A DNA stretch of 64,000 nucleotides, taken from Nocardioides halotolerans DSM 19273 (lineage in GTDB: Bacteria > Actinomycetota > Actinomycetes > Propionibacteriales > Nocardioidaceae). The stretch spans positions 124,001-188,000 of the forward strand of contig NZ_AUGT01000012.1 in the NCBI RefSeq assembly GCF_000422805.1, read 5' to 3'. Below the pieces are notes generated by a model. That model was not told the DNA's origin. It saw only the letters and a list, made by a program, of their open reading frames with translations, and did not search any database. Each line of letters starts with the position of its first letter. Within the stretch, counting starts at the first letter, position 1. Shown here piece by piece: positions 30,410 to 39,409 of the stretch. Position numbers and translations under genes: made by a program.

Positions 30410-31879
30410 GTGAGAAGAGCGAAGATCGTGTGCACGCTGGGGCCGGCGACCTCCACCCCCGAGCGGATCCGCGAGCTCGTCGACGCGGGGATGGACGTGG
30501 CGCGGCTGAACATGAGCCACGGGACCCAGGCCGACAAGGCGGCCGTCTACCGCCGCGTGCGGGAGGCCGCCGACGGGAGCGGACGGGGAGTGGGCATCCT
30601 CGCCGACCTGCAGGGTCCGAAGATCCGCCTCGAGTCGTTCTCCGGCGGGCCGGTCGCGCTGGCCGCCGGTGCGACGTGGACGATCACCACCCGCGAGGTC
30701 GACGGCAACGACCAGATCAGCGGTACGACGTACAAGGGTCTCGCCGGCGACGTCCAGCCGGGCGACCCGATCCTCATCGACGACGGCAAGGTCCGGCTGC
30801 GGGTGACCGAGGTCAAGGACGGCACCGACGTCGTGTGCGAGGTCGTGGTCGGCGGCACCGTGAGCGACCACAAGGGGATCAACCTCCCCGGTGTCGCCGT
30901 GTCGGTGCCGGCGCTGTCGGAGAAGGACATCGAGGACCTGAGGTTCGCGCTGCACCTCACCGTCGACTTCATCGCGCTCAGCTTCGTGCGCAGCGCCGCC
31001 GACGCGGAGGACGTGCGGCGGATCATGCGCGAGGAGAACGTGCTCCTGCCCGTGATCGCCAAGATCGAGAAGCCCCAGGCGATCGAGAACCTCGACGAGG
31101 TGATCGCGGCGTTCGACGGCTTCATGGTCGCCCGCGGTGACCTCGGGGTGGAGTGCCCGCCCGAGGAGGTGCCGTTCCTCCAGAAGACGATCATCGACAA
31201 GGCGCGCCTCAACGCGAAGCCAGTGATCGTCGCGACCCAGATGCTCGAGTCGATGACCACGAGCCCCTCGCCGACCCGCGCCGAGGTCTCCGACGTCGCC
31301 AACGCGATCCTCGACGGTGCCGACGCGGTCATGCTCTCCGGCGAGACCGGCGTGGGGGAGTACCCCGTCGTCGCCGTCGAGACCATGGCGCGGATCGTGG
31401 AGGCCACCGAGCAGCACGCCCTGGAGCAGCAGGAGGTCGGCACGCTCCGGGTGCTCGACTGGGACCCGCACACGATCGGCGGCGTGATCGCCAAGGCCGC
31501 CGGCGAGGTCGCGGAGCGCGTCGATGCGAAGTACGTCGTCGCGTTCACCCAGTCCGGCGACTCGGCCCGGCGCATGTCGCGCCTGCGCGGCCCGGTGCCG
31601 ATCCTGGCCTTCACGCCCGAGGCGCAGACCCGCTCGCGGCTCTCGTTGTCGTGGGGCGTGGAGACCTTCAAGACGCTGACCGTCGAGCACACCGACGAGA
31701 TGGTGGCCCAGGTCGACGAGCAGCTGCTCAACATCGGCCGGGTCGACAAGGGCGACCTGGTCGTCATCATCGCCGGCTCGCCGCCGGGCATCCCCGGCTC
31801 GACCAACGCCCTGCGTGTGCACCGCATGGGTGACGCCGTCGACGGCGTCGCTCCGGCGTACCGCCGGTCTGCGAGCTAG
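30410..31879 (+). CDS. pyk: pyruvate kinase
   Basis: 489 aa. It transfers phosphate from phosphoenolpyruvate to ADP in the last step of glycolysis. Features are RRAKIVCTLGPATSTPE at the N terminus, MDVARLNMSHG, DLQGPKIRL, the active-site IIAKIEKPQAIEN-like stretch VIAKIEKPQAIENLD, the signature MVARGDLGVE, VIVATQMLESM, and the C-terminal regulatory domain ending near SPPGIPGSTNALRVH. The GTG start is fixed by a -10 box 8 nt upstream. Its stop overlaps the stop of the convergent gene by 3 bp (CTAG). Confidence 0.96.
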   Translation: MRRAKIVCTLGPATSTPERIRELVDAGMDVARLNMSHGTQADKAAVYRRVREAADGSGRGVGILADLQGPKIRLESFSGGPVALAAGATWTITTREVDGNDQISGTTYKGLAGDVQPGDPILIDDGKVRLRVTEVKDGTDVVCEVVVGGTVSDHKGINLPGVAVSVPALSEKDIEDLRFALHLTVDFIALSFVRSAADAEDVRRIMREENVLLPVIAKIEKPQAIENLDEVIAAFDGFMVARGDLGVECPPEEVPFLQKTIIDKARLNAKPVIVATQMLESMTTSPSPTRAEVSDVANAILDGADAVMLSGETGVGEYPVVAVETMARIVEATEQHALEQQEVGTLRVLDWDPHTIGGVIAKAAGEVAERVDAKYVVAFTQSGDSARRMSRLRGPVPILAFTPEAQTRSRLSLSWGVETFKTLTVEHTDEMVAQVDEQLLNIGRVDKGDLVVIIAGSPPGIPGSTNALRVHRMGDAVDGVAPAYRRSAS

Positions 31880-32655
31880 GACTTCAGCCCGATCAGCTCG
31901 TCGAGCCTGGCGACTCCGGCGCGGGTGGACACGCTGACGACGTAGCGGTTGGACTGACGCCACGGGATGTCCAGCAGGTCGAGCGCCCAGCAGCACAGCT
32001 CACGGATGTCGGCGGAGTGGTTGGTGAACTGCCAGCGGGGATAGTCGTAGCGCTTCCACCTGCCATCGATCTTCTTGCGGGTCCAGTTGTTGGCTCGGCA
32101 TCCGTCGGAGTGGAACAGACCGCGGAGGAACGCCGCTGGGTGTGTCTCGACGAGGCTGCGCTGCCAGTCCTCGAGCACGATGGGTCGCTGGTGTTTGCGG
32201 CCAGGACCGTGCTGAGGGAACAGACACGGCCAGTGCTTCCACGACGTCGTGACGATGACGGCTCCGGGAACGCTGCGCCCGTGCGGACGTCCGCCCGGCT
32301 TGACCCGGGCCATCAGGACTGCGATCCGGTCGAGGTCGTGGACATAGCGCTTGTCGTTGACCACGTGCAGCCCGAAGACATCTCGCCTCTGTCGGCTGAT
32401 GTGACCGTCGCCGAGGTACCAGCCGAGGAGCTCGGCGTAGGCCGCGCCGTCGAGCTCCGCGTCCTCGCAGCGAGGACACGGGGCGATGGTGTGCTGCTGT
32501 CCGCGCGGCTGCCCGCGGCGCTGGTAGAGCCGACGCCATCGGCGGATCGTCTTGACCGCCACTCCGTGGAGTGCGGCGTTGTCCGCGTCGCGCATCCCGT
32601 TGTCCGAGGCGCGCAAGGCGCTCTCGACGGTGCGCAGTGGGCGGATGTGCGTCAC
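31876..32655 (-). CDS. LAGLIDADG-like protein with N-terminal helix-turn-helix
   Basis: 259 aa from GTG 32655. An N-terminal helix-turn-helix (NAALHGVAVKTIRRWRRLYQ) is followed by a Cys pair (CPRCEDAELD) and two LAGLIDADG-type helices, YAELLGWYLGDGHIS and AAFLRGLFHSDGCRA. KHWPCLFPQHGPGRKHQRPI between them and a C-terminal VARLDELIGLKS are shared by a widely scattered actinobacterial family, usually annotated as hypothetical or regulatory. The aspartates of both motifs are kept, so a homing-endonuclease origin is likely, though activity is unproven. It starts 33 nt after the 3' end of tRNA-Leu in the same direction. By eye its G+C is below that of its neighbours. Confidence 0.72.
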   Translation of the reverse strand: MTHIRPLRTVESALRASDNGMRDADNAALHGVAVKTIRRWRRLYQRRGQPRGQQHTIAPCPRCEDAELDGAAYAELLGWYLGDGHISRQRRDVFGLHVVNDKRYVHDLDRIAVLMARVKPGGRPHGRSVPGAVIVTTSWKHWPCLFPQHGPGRKHQRPIVLEDWQRSLVETHPAAFLRGLFHSDGCRANNWTRKKIDGRWKRYDYPRWQFTNHSADIRELCCWALDLLDIPWRQSNRYVVSVSTRAGVARLDELIGLKS

Positions 32656-32688
32656 CCCACGATGGTCGCGGCATCCGCCGACAACGTG

Positions 32689-32771
32689 TGCCGGGTGTGG
32701 GAGTCGAACCCACACGCCCGTGAGGGCAACGCATTTTGAGTGCGCAGTGTCTGCCATTCCACCAACCCGGC
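32689..32771 (-). tRNA. tRNA-Leu (anticodon CAA)
   Basis: Acceptor arms GCCGGGT (32771-32765) and ACCCGGC pair perfectly, followed by discriminator A at 32689. The anticodon loop CTCAAAA has anticodon CAA at 32738-32736. A long variable arm (TGCCCTCACGGGCG region) and the T-arm GTGGGTTCGACTCCCAC fit a class II leucine tRNA. The 3' CCA is not encoded. Confidence 0.95.
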
Positions 32772-32836
32772 CGGGTTCGAGAACGCTACCGGAAGCCGGA
32801 GATTCCTCGCCGTTCGGCAAAAGTCGAGTCGTCCAC

Positions 32837-32842
32837 TAGAGT
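32837..32842 (+). promoter_or_regulatory. -10 box for the 62-aa gene
   Basis: TAGAGT, 7 nt, then GTG 32850, the leaderless pattern. Confidence 0.5.
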
Positions 32843-32849
32843 TTGCGCC

Positions 32850-33038
32850 GTGAACCCGATGAGCAGCGTGTGGCGCTGGGCGATGGCGAGCAACGAGCGG
32901 GCGGTCGCGAACGCCCGGGCCGCCGCCACCGAGTGCTCGCGGCTGCGGGTCGAGCGCGTCGAGGTGCAGCTCTACGTCGAGCGGTTCGGGCAGTCCAGCG
33001 TCGAGGCGACGACGGAGGCGGCGGCCACCGCCCGTTAG
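32850..33038 (+). CDS. 62-aa protein of unknown function
   Basis: A short soluble protein (NPMSSVWRWAMASNERAVAN at the start) with many Ala, Arg, Glu and Val residues; the middle is probably a helix followed by a strand around RVEVQLYVERFG. No motif is recognised. A leaderless -10 box before the GTG and coding-like codon use support it as a real gene. Its TAG stop overlaps the -10 box of pdtaR, 10 bp before that gene. Confidence 0.6.
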   Translation: MNPMSSVWRWAMASNERAVANARAAATECSRLRVERVEVQLYVERFGQSSVEATTEAAATAR

Positions 33039-33041
33039 CCT
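33036..33041 (+). promoter_or_regulatory. -10 box for pdtaR, sharing a stop codon
   Basis: TAGCCT, 7 nt, then GTG 33049. The TAG is also the stop codon of the upstream 62-aa gene. Confidence 0.5.
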
Positions 33042-33048
33042 GTCGCCC

Positions 33049-33654
33049 GTGTCGGAGAGCCCCGCGGGAGCAGCCAGGACGGTCGTCGTGGCCGAGGACG
33101 AGGTCCTCATCCGCATGGACCTCGCGGAGATGCTCACCGAGGAGGGGTACGACGTCGTCGGCCAGGCCGGTGACGGGGCGACCGCCGTCGAGCTGGCCGA
33201 GCAGCTGCGTCCCGACCTGGTGATCCTCGACGTCAAGATGCCCGTGCTCGACGGCATCGCCGCCGCGGAGCAGATCGCGAGCCAGCGGATCGCGCCGGTG
33301 GTGATCCTGACGGCGTTCAGCCAGCGCGAGCTCGTCGAGCGCGCGCGCGACGCCGGCGCGATGGCCTACCTGGTCAAGCCGTTCACCCAGGCCGACCTGG
33401 TGCCGGCCATCGAGATGGCGGTCAGCAGGTTCGGCGAGCTCGCGCTGCTCGAGGCCGAGGTCGCCGACCTCACCGAGCGCCTCGAGACCCGCAAGGCCGT
33501 CGAGCGCGCCAAGAGCCTGTTGATGCAGCAGCTCGACCTGTCCGAGCCCGATGCGTTCCGCTGGATCCAGAAGACGGCGATGGACCTGCGGCTGTCGATG
33601 CGCCAGGTCGCCGACGGCGTGGTCGAGCACGGACCGGGCATCGCCGACCGGTGA
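33049..33654 (+). CDS. pdtaR: ANTAR-domain response regulator (PdtaR type)
   Basis: 201 aa. The receiver domain has VVVAEDEVLIRMDLAEML, the phospho-acceptor Asp in VILDVKMPVLDG, Thr in ILTAFSQ and Lys in AYLVKPFTQ. A coiled linker leads to the ANTAR RNA-binding domain RKAVERAKSLLMQQLDLSE, ending WIQKTAMDLRLSMRQVADGV. Such proteins bind paired hairpins in mRNA and act as antiterminators; in mycobacteria PdtaR works with the kinase PdtaS. No PdtaS lies in the window. The order pyk, pdtaR, polA recalls the mycobacterial region around Rv1617-Rv1629. Confidence 0.92.
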   Translation: MSESPAGAARTVVVAEDEVLIRMDLAEMLTEEGYDVVGQAGDGATAVELAEQLRPDLVILDVKMPVLDGIAAAEQIASQRIAPVVILTAFSQRELVERARDAGAMAYLVKPFTQADLVPAIEMAVSRFGELALLEAEVADLTERLETRKAVERAKSLLMQQLDLSEPDAFRWIQKTAMDLRLSMRQVADGVVEHGPGIADR

Positions 33655-33663
33655 CGCACCACC

Positions 33664-33681
33664 CCGCGCCTGACGGCGCGG
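33664..33681 (+). terminator. hairpin after pdtaR
   Basis: CCGCGCC-TGAC-GGCGCGG forms a perfect 7-bp stem 10 bp after the pdtaR stop. There is no T-run, as is common for GC-rich actinobacterial terminators. Confidence 0.5.
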
Positions 33682-33746
33682 CCAAGGTCTGGTTTCCTAC
33701 GGCGAGCCGCAGCCGTGGGGGTGGCGCAAACCGGAGTTCCCACCCA

Positions 33747-33752
33747 TAGACT
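33747..33752 (+). promoter_or_regulatory. -10 box upstream of livH
   Basis: TAGACT in the pdtaR-livH gap. The predicted leader is about 38 nt and contains the GGAGGAGG ribosome-binding site at 33781-33788, so this mRNA would not be leaderless. Confidence 0.4.
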
Positions 33753-33797
33753 GCCGGGCAGCATCCGGCCGGGTGCCGGGGGAGGAGGACCCACTTG

Positions 33798-35147
33798 ATG
33801 TCCCGAACGAGCGTCCTAGAGCGAGGCGTGGTCGCCCGCGCGGCGGCGTTCCTCGTGCTCTCCCTGCTCGTGGCGCCCCTGCTCCTGCTGCTCTCCAGCC
33901 GGTCCGTCGAGGCCGCCACGCTCTGCCTGCCGAAGAAGGACGAGACCGCGTGCATCGCGGGCACGATGGGCAGCCGCGCCGAGCCGATCGAGGGCGTCGA
34001 CGTGACGCTGACCAAGCCCGACGGCAGCACGGAGACCCAGACCACCGAGAAGGACGGCAAGTTCGCCTTCACGATCACCGAGCCCGGCAACTACCTCGTG
34101 GGCGTCGACGAGGAGACCCTGCCCAAGGGCTCCGAGCTCCGGCCCCCGGCGAACGCCGCGCTGCGCGGCCCCGAGGGCACGATCAAGGTCGACAACGTCC
34201 AGCTCGGCCAGAACTACGGCCCGGTCCTCACCGTGCGCCCCAAGGGCTTCGACGACAGCACCAGCAAGTGGGACGAGTTCATCCAGTCCAGCGTCAACGG
34301 CATCCGGCTCGGCCTGCTGCTGGCGCTGGCCAGCGTCGGGCTCAGCCTGATCTACGGCACCACCGGCATCTCCAACTTCGCCCACGCCGAGCAGGTGACC
34401 CTGGGCGGCATGGTGGGCTACGGCCTCGTCAACGTCGCGGGGCTGCCGCTCGTCGTCGGCGGGATCCTGGTGGTCATCATCTGCGGCTTCACCGGGTGGT
34501 TCCAGGACCGCATCCTGTGGCAACCCCTGCGAAGGCGGGGGCTGGGCCTGACCCAGCTGATGATCGTCACCATCGGCCTCTCGCTGGCCATGCAGTACGC
34601 CTTCCAGTACACCGTCGGCGCCCGCACCGTGCGCGTGGTGGTCGAGACGCCCGAGACGCGCGACTTCGGCTCGATCCGGATCACCGACCAGTCGCTGTGG
34701 GCCATGGGCATCGCGGCCGTCGTCCTCGCGCTGGTCGGCCTCGCACTGCTCCGCACCCGCATCGGTCGCGCCACCCGCGCGGTCGCCGACAACCCCGCGC
34801 TGGCCCAGGCGTCCGGCATCGACACCGACAAGGTGATCCGCCTCGTCTGGACCGTCGCGATGGGCCTCTCCGGCCTCTCCGGCATCCTCTACGCGCTCAT
34901 CGTCAACGGCGTGAAGTGGGACACCGGCCTCCAGATCCTGCTGCTGCTCTTCGCGGCGGTGACCCTGGGCGGTCTCGGCACGGCCTTCGGCGCGCTCGTC
35001 GGGTCGCTGATCATCGGGCTCGTGGTGGAGCTCTCGCCCATGGTCATCCCGGGTGACTTCAAGTACGCCGCCGCACTCCTCATCCTCATCCTGCTCCTGC
35101 TGGTGCGACCTCAGGGCCTGCTCGGCCGGCCCCAGCGGGTCGGGTAG
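33798..35147 (+). CDS. livH: branched-chain amino acid ABC permease with N-terminal extracytoplasmic domain
   Basis: 449 aa, about 150 more than usual LivH. A signal-like helix (AAFLVLSLLVAPLLLLLSS) ends in SVEAAT, a possible AxA-type cleavage site. Then come a small segment with two Cys (LCLPKKDETACIAG) and an immunoglobulin-like or carboxypeptidase-regulatory-like region, VDVTLTKPDGSTETQTTEKD and FAFTITEPGNYLVGVDEE. From residue about 155 the LivH core begins: NGIRLGLLLALASVGLSLIY, ISNFAHAEQVTLGGMVGY, and the EAA-like ATRAVADNPALAQASGID. The start ATG 33798 has GGAGGAGG 9 nt upstream; a TTG directly before it is less likely. First gene of the liv operon. Confidence 0.9.
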   Translation: MSRTSVLERGVVARAAAFLVLSLLVAPLLLLLSSRSVEAATLCLPKKDETACIAGTMGSRAEPIEGVDVTLTKPDGSTETQTTEKDGKFAFTITEPGNYLVGVDEETLPKGSELRPPANAALRGPEGTIKVDNVQLGQNYGPVLTVRPKGFDDSTSKWDEFIQSSVNGIRLGLLLALASVGLSLIYGTTGISNFAHAEQVTLGGMVGYGLVNVAGLPLVVGGILVVIICGFTGWFQDRILWQPLRRRGLGLTQLMIVTIGLSLAMQYAFQYTVGARTVRVVVETPETRDFGSIRITDQSLWAMGIAAVVLALVGLALLRTRIGRATRAVADNPALAQASGIDTDKVIRLVWTVAMGLSGLSGILYALIVNGVKWDTGLQILLLLFAAVTLGGLGTAFGALVGSLIIGLVVELSPMVIPGDFKYAAALLILILLLLVRPQGLLGRPQRVG

Positions 35148-35161
35148 AAGGGACCACCTCC

Positions 35162-36358
35162 ATGGACGACATCCAGGGCATCCTCAACGCGATGATGCGC
35201 ACCGCGGTGGACCCGCAGACCGCAGCCGTCGCGATCGCCGTCATCGGCCTCAACATCCACTTCGGCTACACCGGCCTGATCAACATCGGCCAGTCGGCGT
35301 TCATGCTCCTCGGCGCCTACGGCTTCGCCATCTCGATCACCCAGGGCTGGCCGCTGCCGGTGGCGATCCTGGTGGGGCTGGCGGTCGCGTTCGTGTTCGC
35401 CCTCGTGCTCGGCGTCCCGACGCTGAAGCTGAGGGGCGACTACCTCGCGATCGTCACGATCTCCGCGGCGGAGATCATCCGCTACGTCGGCAGGTCGGGC
35501 GGCTACGAGAGCCTGTCCAACCTCACCAACGCCGCGCAGGGCATCGCCGGCAGCCAGTACCGCACGCCGTTCACCGACCTCTCGCCGTTCCCCACCGGCA
35601 CCACGCAGCTGCTGCCGTTCAACTACCTCGACGTGGCCGGCGGCTCGACCGTGGTCCGGCTGCTCGGCTGGCTGGTCGTCGTCGCCGCCATCTGGACGGC
35701 CGTCCGCATCGGCCGTCGCAAGGTGGGCCTCGAGGGCTCGACCCGCACGCTGGCCATGGTGGGGCTCACCGCGCTGGTGGTCGTCCTGCTGTTCTTCCTC
35801 GCGCCGGTCTCGCAGCGCAACACCGGCGTCAACGGGTGGTGGTTCACGGTCGTCGCGTGGATCCTCGTGGGGATCAGCCTGATCATCGTGCTCGGCCTGA
35901 CCCGCAGCCCCTGGGGCCGTGCGCTCAAGGGGGTGCGCGAGGACGAGGACGCCATGCGCAGCCTCGGCAAGAACGTGTTCGCGATCAAGATGCAGGCGCT
36001 GATCATCGGCGGCCTGTTCGGCGCGATCGGCGGCATGATGTACGTCCTCCCGGCCGCCGTGCAGCCCGACGCCCTGGGCCGCTCGATCACGTTCTTCGCC
36101 TACACCGCCCTCCTGCTCGGCGGCGCGGCCACGATATGGGGGCCGGTGCTCGGCTCGCTGATCTTCTTCGTCGGCCGGGTCTTCCTCATCGGGGTCGCCA
36201 ACACCTACCTGTCCTCCGACGACTACCTCAACATCATGAACGGCCAGCAGACCAGCCAGTTCGCCTTCATCATCGTCGGCGTCGCCCTGATGCTGCTGGT
36301 GATCTTCAGACCACAGGGCATCCTGGGAGACAAGAGAGAGCTCCGGTTCAATGTCTGA
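35162..36358 (+). CDS. livM: branched-chain amino acid ABC permease
   Basis: 398 aa LivM-type permease. Conserved features are GLINIGQSAFMLLGAYG, VPTLKLRGDYLAIVTISAAEII, SPWGRALKGVREDEDAMRSL (the cytoplasmic loop contacting the ATPase) and FRPQGILGDKREL at the C terminus. About eight to ten membrane helices are visible. It starts 14 bp after livH and overlaps livG by 8 bp. With LivH it forms the membrane channel of the transporter. Confidence 0.93.
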   Translation: MDDIQGILNAMMRTAVDPQTAAVAIAVIGLNIHFGYTGLINIGQSAFMLLGAYGFAISITQGWPLPVAILVGLAVAFVFALVLGVPTLKLRGDYLAIVTISAAEIIRYVGRSGGYESLSNLTNAAQGIAGSQYRTPFTDLSPFPTGTTQLLPFNYLDVAGGSTVVRLLGWLVVVAAIWTAVRIGRRKVGLEGSTRTLAMVGLTALVVVLLFFLAPVSQRNTGVNGWWFTVVAWILVGISLIIVLGLTRSPWGRALKGVREDEDAMRSLGKNVFAIKMQALIIGGLFGAIGGMMYVLPAAVQPDALGRSITFFAYTALLLGGAATIWGPVLGSLIFFVGRVFLIGVANTYLSSDDYLNIMNGQQTSQFAFIIVGVALMLLVIFRPQGILGDKRELRFNV

Positions 36359-37318
36359 GACCACCACCGCCAAGGGACTGGCCGACCCGGCCGCGCGCCG
36401 CCAGCTGATGTCGGGCGTCGAGCCCGAGCCCGGCTCGTCGAAGCCCGACCCGATCCTCAAGGTCGACAACATCGTGCGTCAGTTCGGCGGCATCACGGCC
36501 GTCGACGTCGACCACCTGGAGGTGCAGCGCGGCATCATCACCGCGCTGATCGGCCCGAACGGCGCCGGCAAGACGACGTTCTTCAACCTCATCACCGGCT
36601 TCGACCGGCCGACGTCCGCCGGCCGCGGTGCCCACTGGAGCTTCGACGGGGCCACCCTCGACCGCACGTCGGCGTCCAAGGTCGCGAAGTCCGGCATGGT
36701 CCGCACCTTCCAGCTCACCAAGGCGCTGAGCCGGATGACGGTGATGGACAACATGATGCTCGGCGCCCAGAACCAGGCCGGCGAGAACCTCGCCAAGTGC
36801 CTGATCAAGCCGTTCTGGTCCGCGCAGGAGAAGCAGGTCGAGGAGAAGGCGCTCGCCCTGCTCGACCGGTTCAGCCTGCTGGAGAAGCGCAAGGACTACG
36901 CCGGCTCGCTCTCGGGCGGGCAGCGCAAGCTGCTGGAGATGGCCCGGGCCCTGATGAGCGACCCGAAGATGATCATGCTCGACGAGCCGATGGCCGGAGT
37001 GAACCCCGCGCTCACCCAGTCGCTGCTCGGCCACATCCAGTCCCTGCGCGACGAGGGCACGACCGTGCTGTTCGTCGAGCACGACATGCACGTCGTGCGG
37101 CACATCTCCGACTGGGTCGTCGTGATGGCCGAGGGCAAGCTCGTCGCGGAGGGTCCGGCCGACTCGGTGATGTCCAACACGGCGGTCATCGACGCCTACC
37201 TCGGCGCCCACCACGACACCGACCTGGGCGACGACGCCCTGCTCTCCGACGCGACCCTCGAGCAGCTCGAGGCAGAGGTCGCGGCCGAGGAGGCCGAGCG
37301 CGAGGAGGAGCAGCGGTC

Positions 37319-37322
<4 letters not shown>
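36351..37322 (+). CDS. livG: branched-chain amino acid ABC transporter ATPase
   Basis: 323 aa. The Walker A motif is IGPNGAGKTTFFNL, the signature LSGGQRKLLEMARALM, Walker B MIMLDEPMAGVNP, and the H-loop LFVEHDMHVV, the LivG pattern. It has a 35-residue N-terminal extension and an acidic, probably coiled C-terminal tail (DATLEQLEAEVAAEEAERE) not found in the basic family. The start overlaps livM by 8 bp and the stop overlaps livF by ATGA. Confidence 0.93.
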
Positions 37323-38096
<774 letters not shown>

Positions 38097-38107
<11 letters not shown>

Positions 38108-39350
38108 CCGCAGCCGGCACGGACGGCTCCGGTGCGGCTTCGCGGCGCTGGAGCCGGCGTACGTCGCCGGACGTCAGCGACATGAGCACGCTCCCGACGA
38201 TGACCGCGCCCACGACGGTCAGCCACGCCCGGCTGCCCACCAGGGCCGCCAGGGGGCCGGTGAGCACCAGCCCGACGGGCCGTGCGATGAACGACCCGAT
38301 CATGTCGAAGGAGTAGACCCGCGCCAGCTTGTCGGGGTCAACCTGCTCCTGGATCGAGAGGTCCCAGCCGACGCTGAAGATCTCGAGCCCGAAGCCGTGC
38401 AGCCACGCACCCACGAGCACGACGACCAGCGAGTCCGACCACGCCATCGCCAGGGGGAAGGCGGCGGTGAGGGCCAGGAAGCAGGTGCCGACGAAGAGCG
38501 CGTGCCGCGGCCTCCAGCGCAGCGTGACCAGGCCGCCGACCACGAAGCCGACCATCATCGCCGAGAGCGCCCAGCCCCAGGCGGGCCGGCCGATGCTGTC
38601 GCTCACCACGATCGGGCCCAGCACGCTCTGCGCGCCGCCGTAGAAGAGGTGGTAGAGCAGCGCCTGGAGGATGAGCAGCCACAGCCACGTGTGGCGCATG
38701 ACCTCGCGGAAGCCGTCCGCGACCTCGCCCCAGAGGCCCGCCTGGGCTGCCGGGGCGGGCACCGCCGGCACCCGCACCTGGGTGAACAGCAGGGCCGCGA
38801 CGGCGAAGGTCAGCGCGTCGAACGCCAGCGCCCAGCCGCTCCCGACCCAGACCACCAGCAGCCCGGCCACGCCGTTGCCGAGGATGAGGGCGACGTTCTG
38901 GCTGATCCGGCGCCACGAGATGGCCCGCTGGAGCAGGCCGGCCGGCACGGTCTGCTGGGTTATGGCAGACGAGCTCGGTCCGCCGAGGGCGCTCAGGCAG
39001 CCGTTGACCATGCCGAGGACCGCCAGGAGCGGGATGCTCGACCAGTCGCCGATCAGTGACAGCGCCACGAGCCCCTGCGCCACGGCCGCCGCAGCGGCCG
39101 AGCCCTGCAGCATGACGGTGCGGGGGAGCCGGTCGCCGAGCACGCCGCCGAACAGCACCGCGCCGACGTCGGCCAGCGCGTAGAGGCCGACCACGAGCCC
39201 GAGCTCGGAGGCGCCGCCGCCCAGGTCGAGCACCGCGAACGCCAGCGCCACCGGGGCGATGCCGCCGCCGAGGAGGTTGATCGTCGTGCCGGCGACCAGC
39301 CAGCGGAACGGCGCGTGGCGCAGCGGGTGGTCGTCCCGCGTCGTGCTCAT
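38097..39350 (-). CDS. MFS transporter (probable drug efflux)
   Basis: 417 aa with twelve predicted helices. MFS features are the loop 2-3 motif VLFGGVLGDRLPRTVML with GDRLPR, and the N-terminal FRWLVAGTTINLLGGGIAPVA typical of the enterobactin/multidrug exporter-like group. It is divergent from a MarR regulator, with three spaced operator half-site pairs between the two starts, so efflux induced by a small ligand is likely. TAACCT lies 6 nt before its ATG. The substrate is unknown. Confidence 0.88.
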
Positions 39351-39356
39351 CGCAGA

Positions 39357-39362
39357 AGGTTA
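39357..39362 (-). promoter_or_regulatory. -10 box for the MFS gene
   Basis: Minus-strand TAACCT with a 6-nt spacer to ATG 39350. It abuts the TTCG-N4-CGAA operator repeats. Confidence 0.5.
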
Positions 39363-39396
39363 TTCGGCAGCGAAATATTCGTCAACGAAAGATTCG
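39363..39396. promoter_or_regulatory. MarR operator repeats between divergent promoters
   Basis: TTCG-GCAG-CGAA at 39363-39374 and TTCG-TCAA-CGAA at 39378-39389 are palindromes spaced 15 bp apart. A further TTCG half-site is at 39393-39396. They fill the space between the -10 boxes of the MFS and MarR genes, so a bound dimer would block both promoters. Confidence 0.7.
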
Positions 39397-39397
39397 G

Positions 39398-39403
39398 TAC
39401 GCT
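39398..39403 (+). promoter_or_regulatory. -10 box for the marR-type gene
   Basis: TACGCT with a 6-nt spacer to GTG 39410, directly beside the last operator half-site. Confidence 0.5.
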
Positions 39404-39409
39404 GTCGGC

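Noticed and set aside
32656..32820. N-terminal extension of the LAGLIDADG gene through the tRNA
   Set aside because: The extension would translate the tRNA-Leu gene itself; the protein resembles its family only from the GTG at 32655.
32600..32850. Integrated mobile element with att sites at tRNA-Leu
   Set aside because: No duplicate of the tRNA 3' end and no integrase gene were found in the window.
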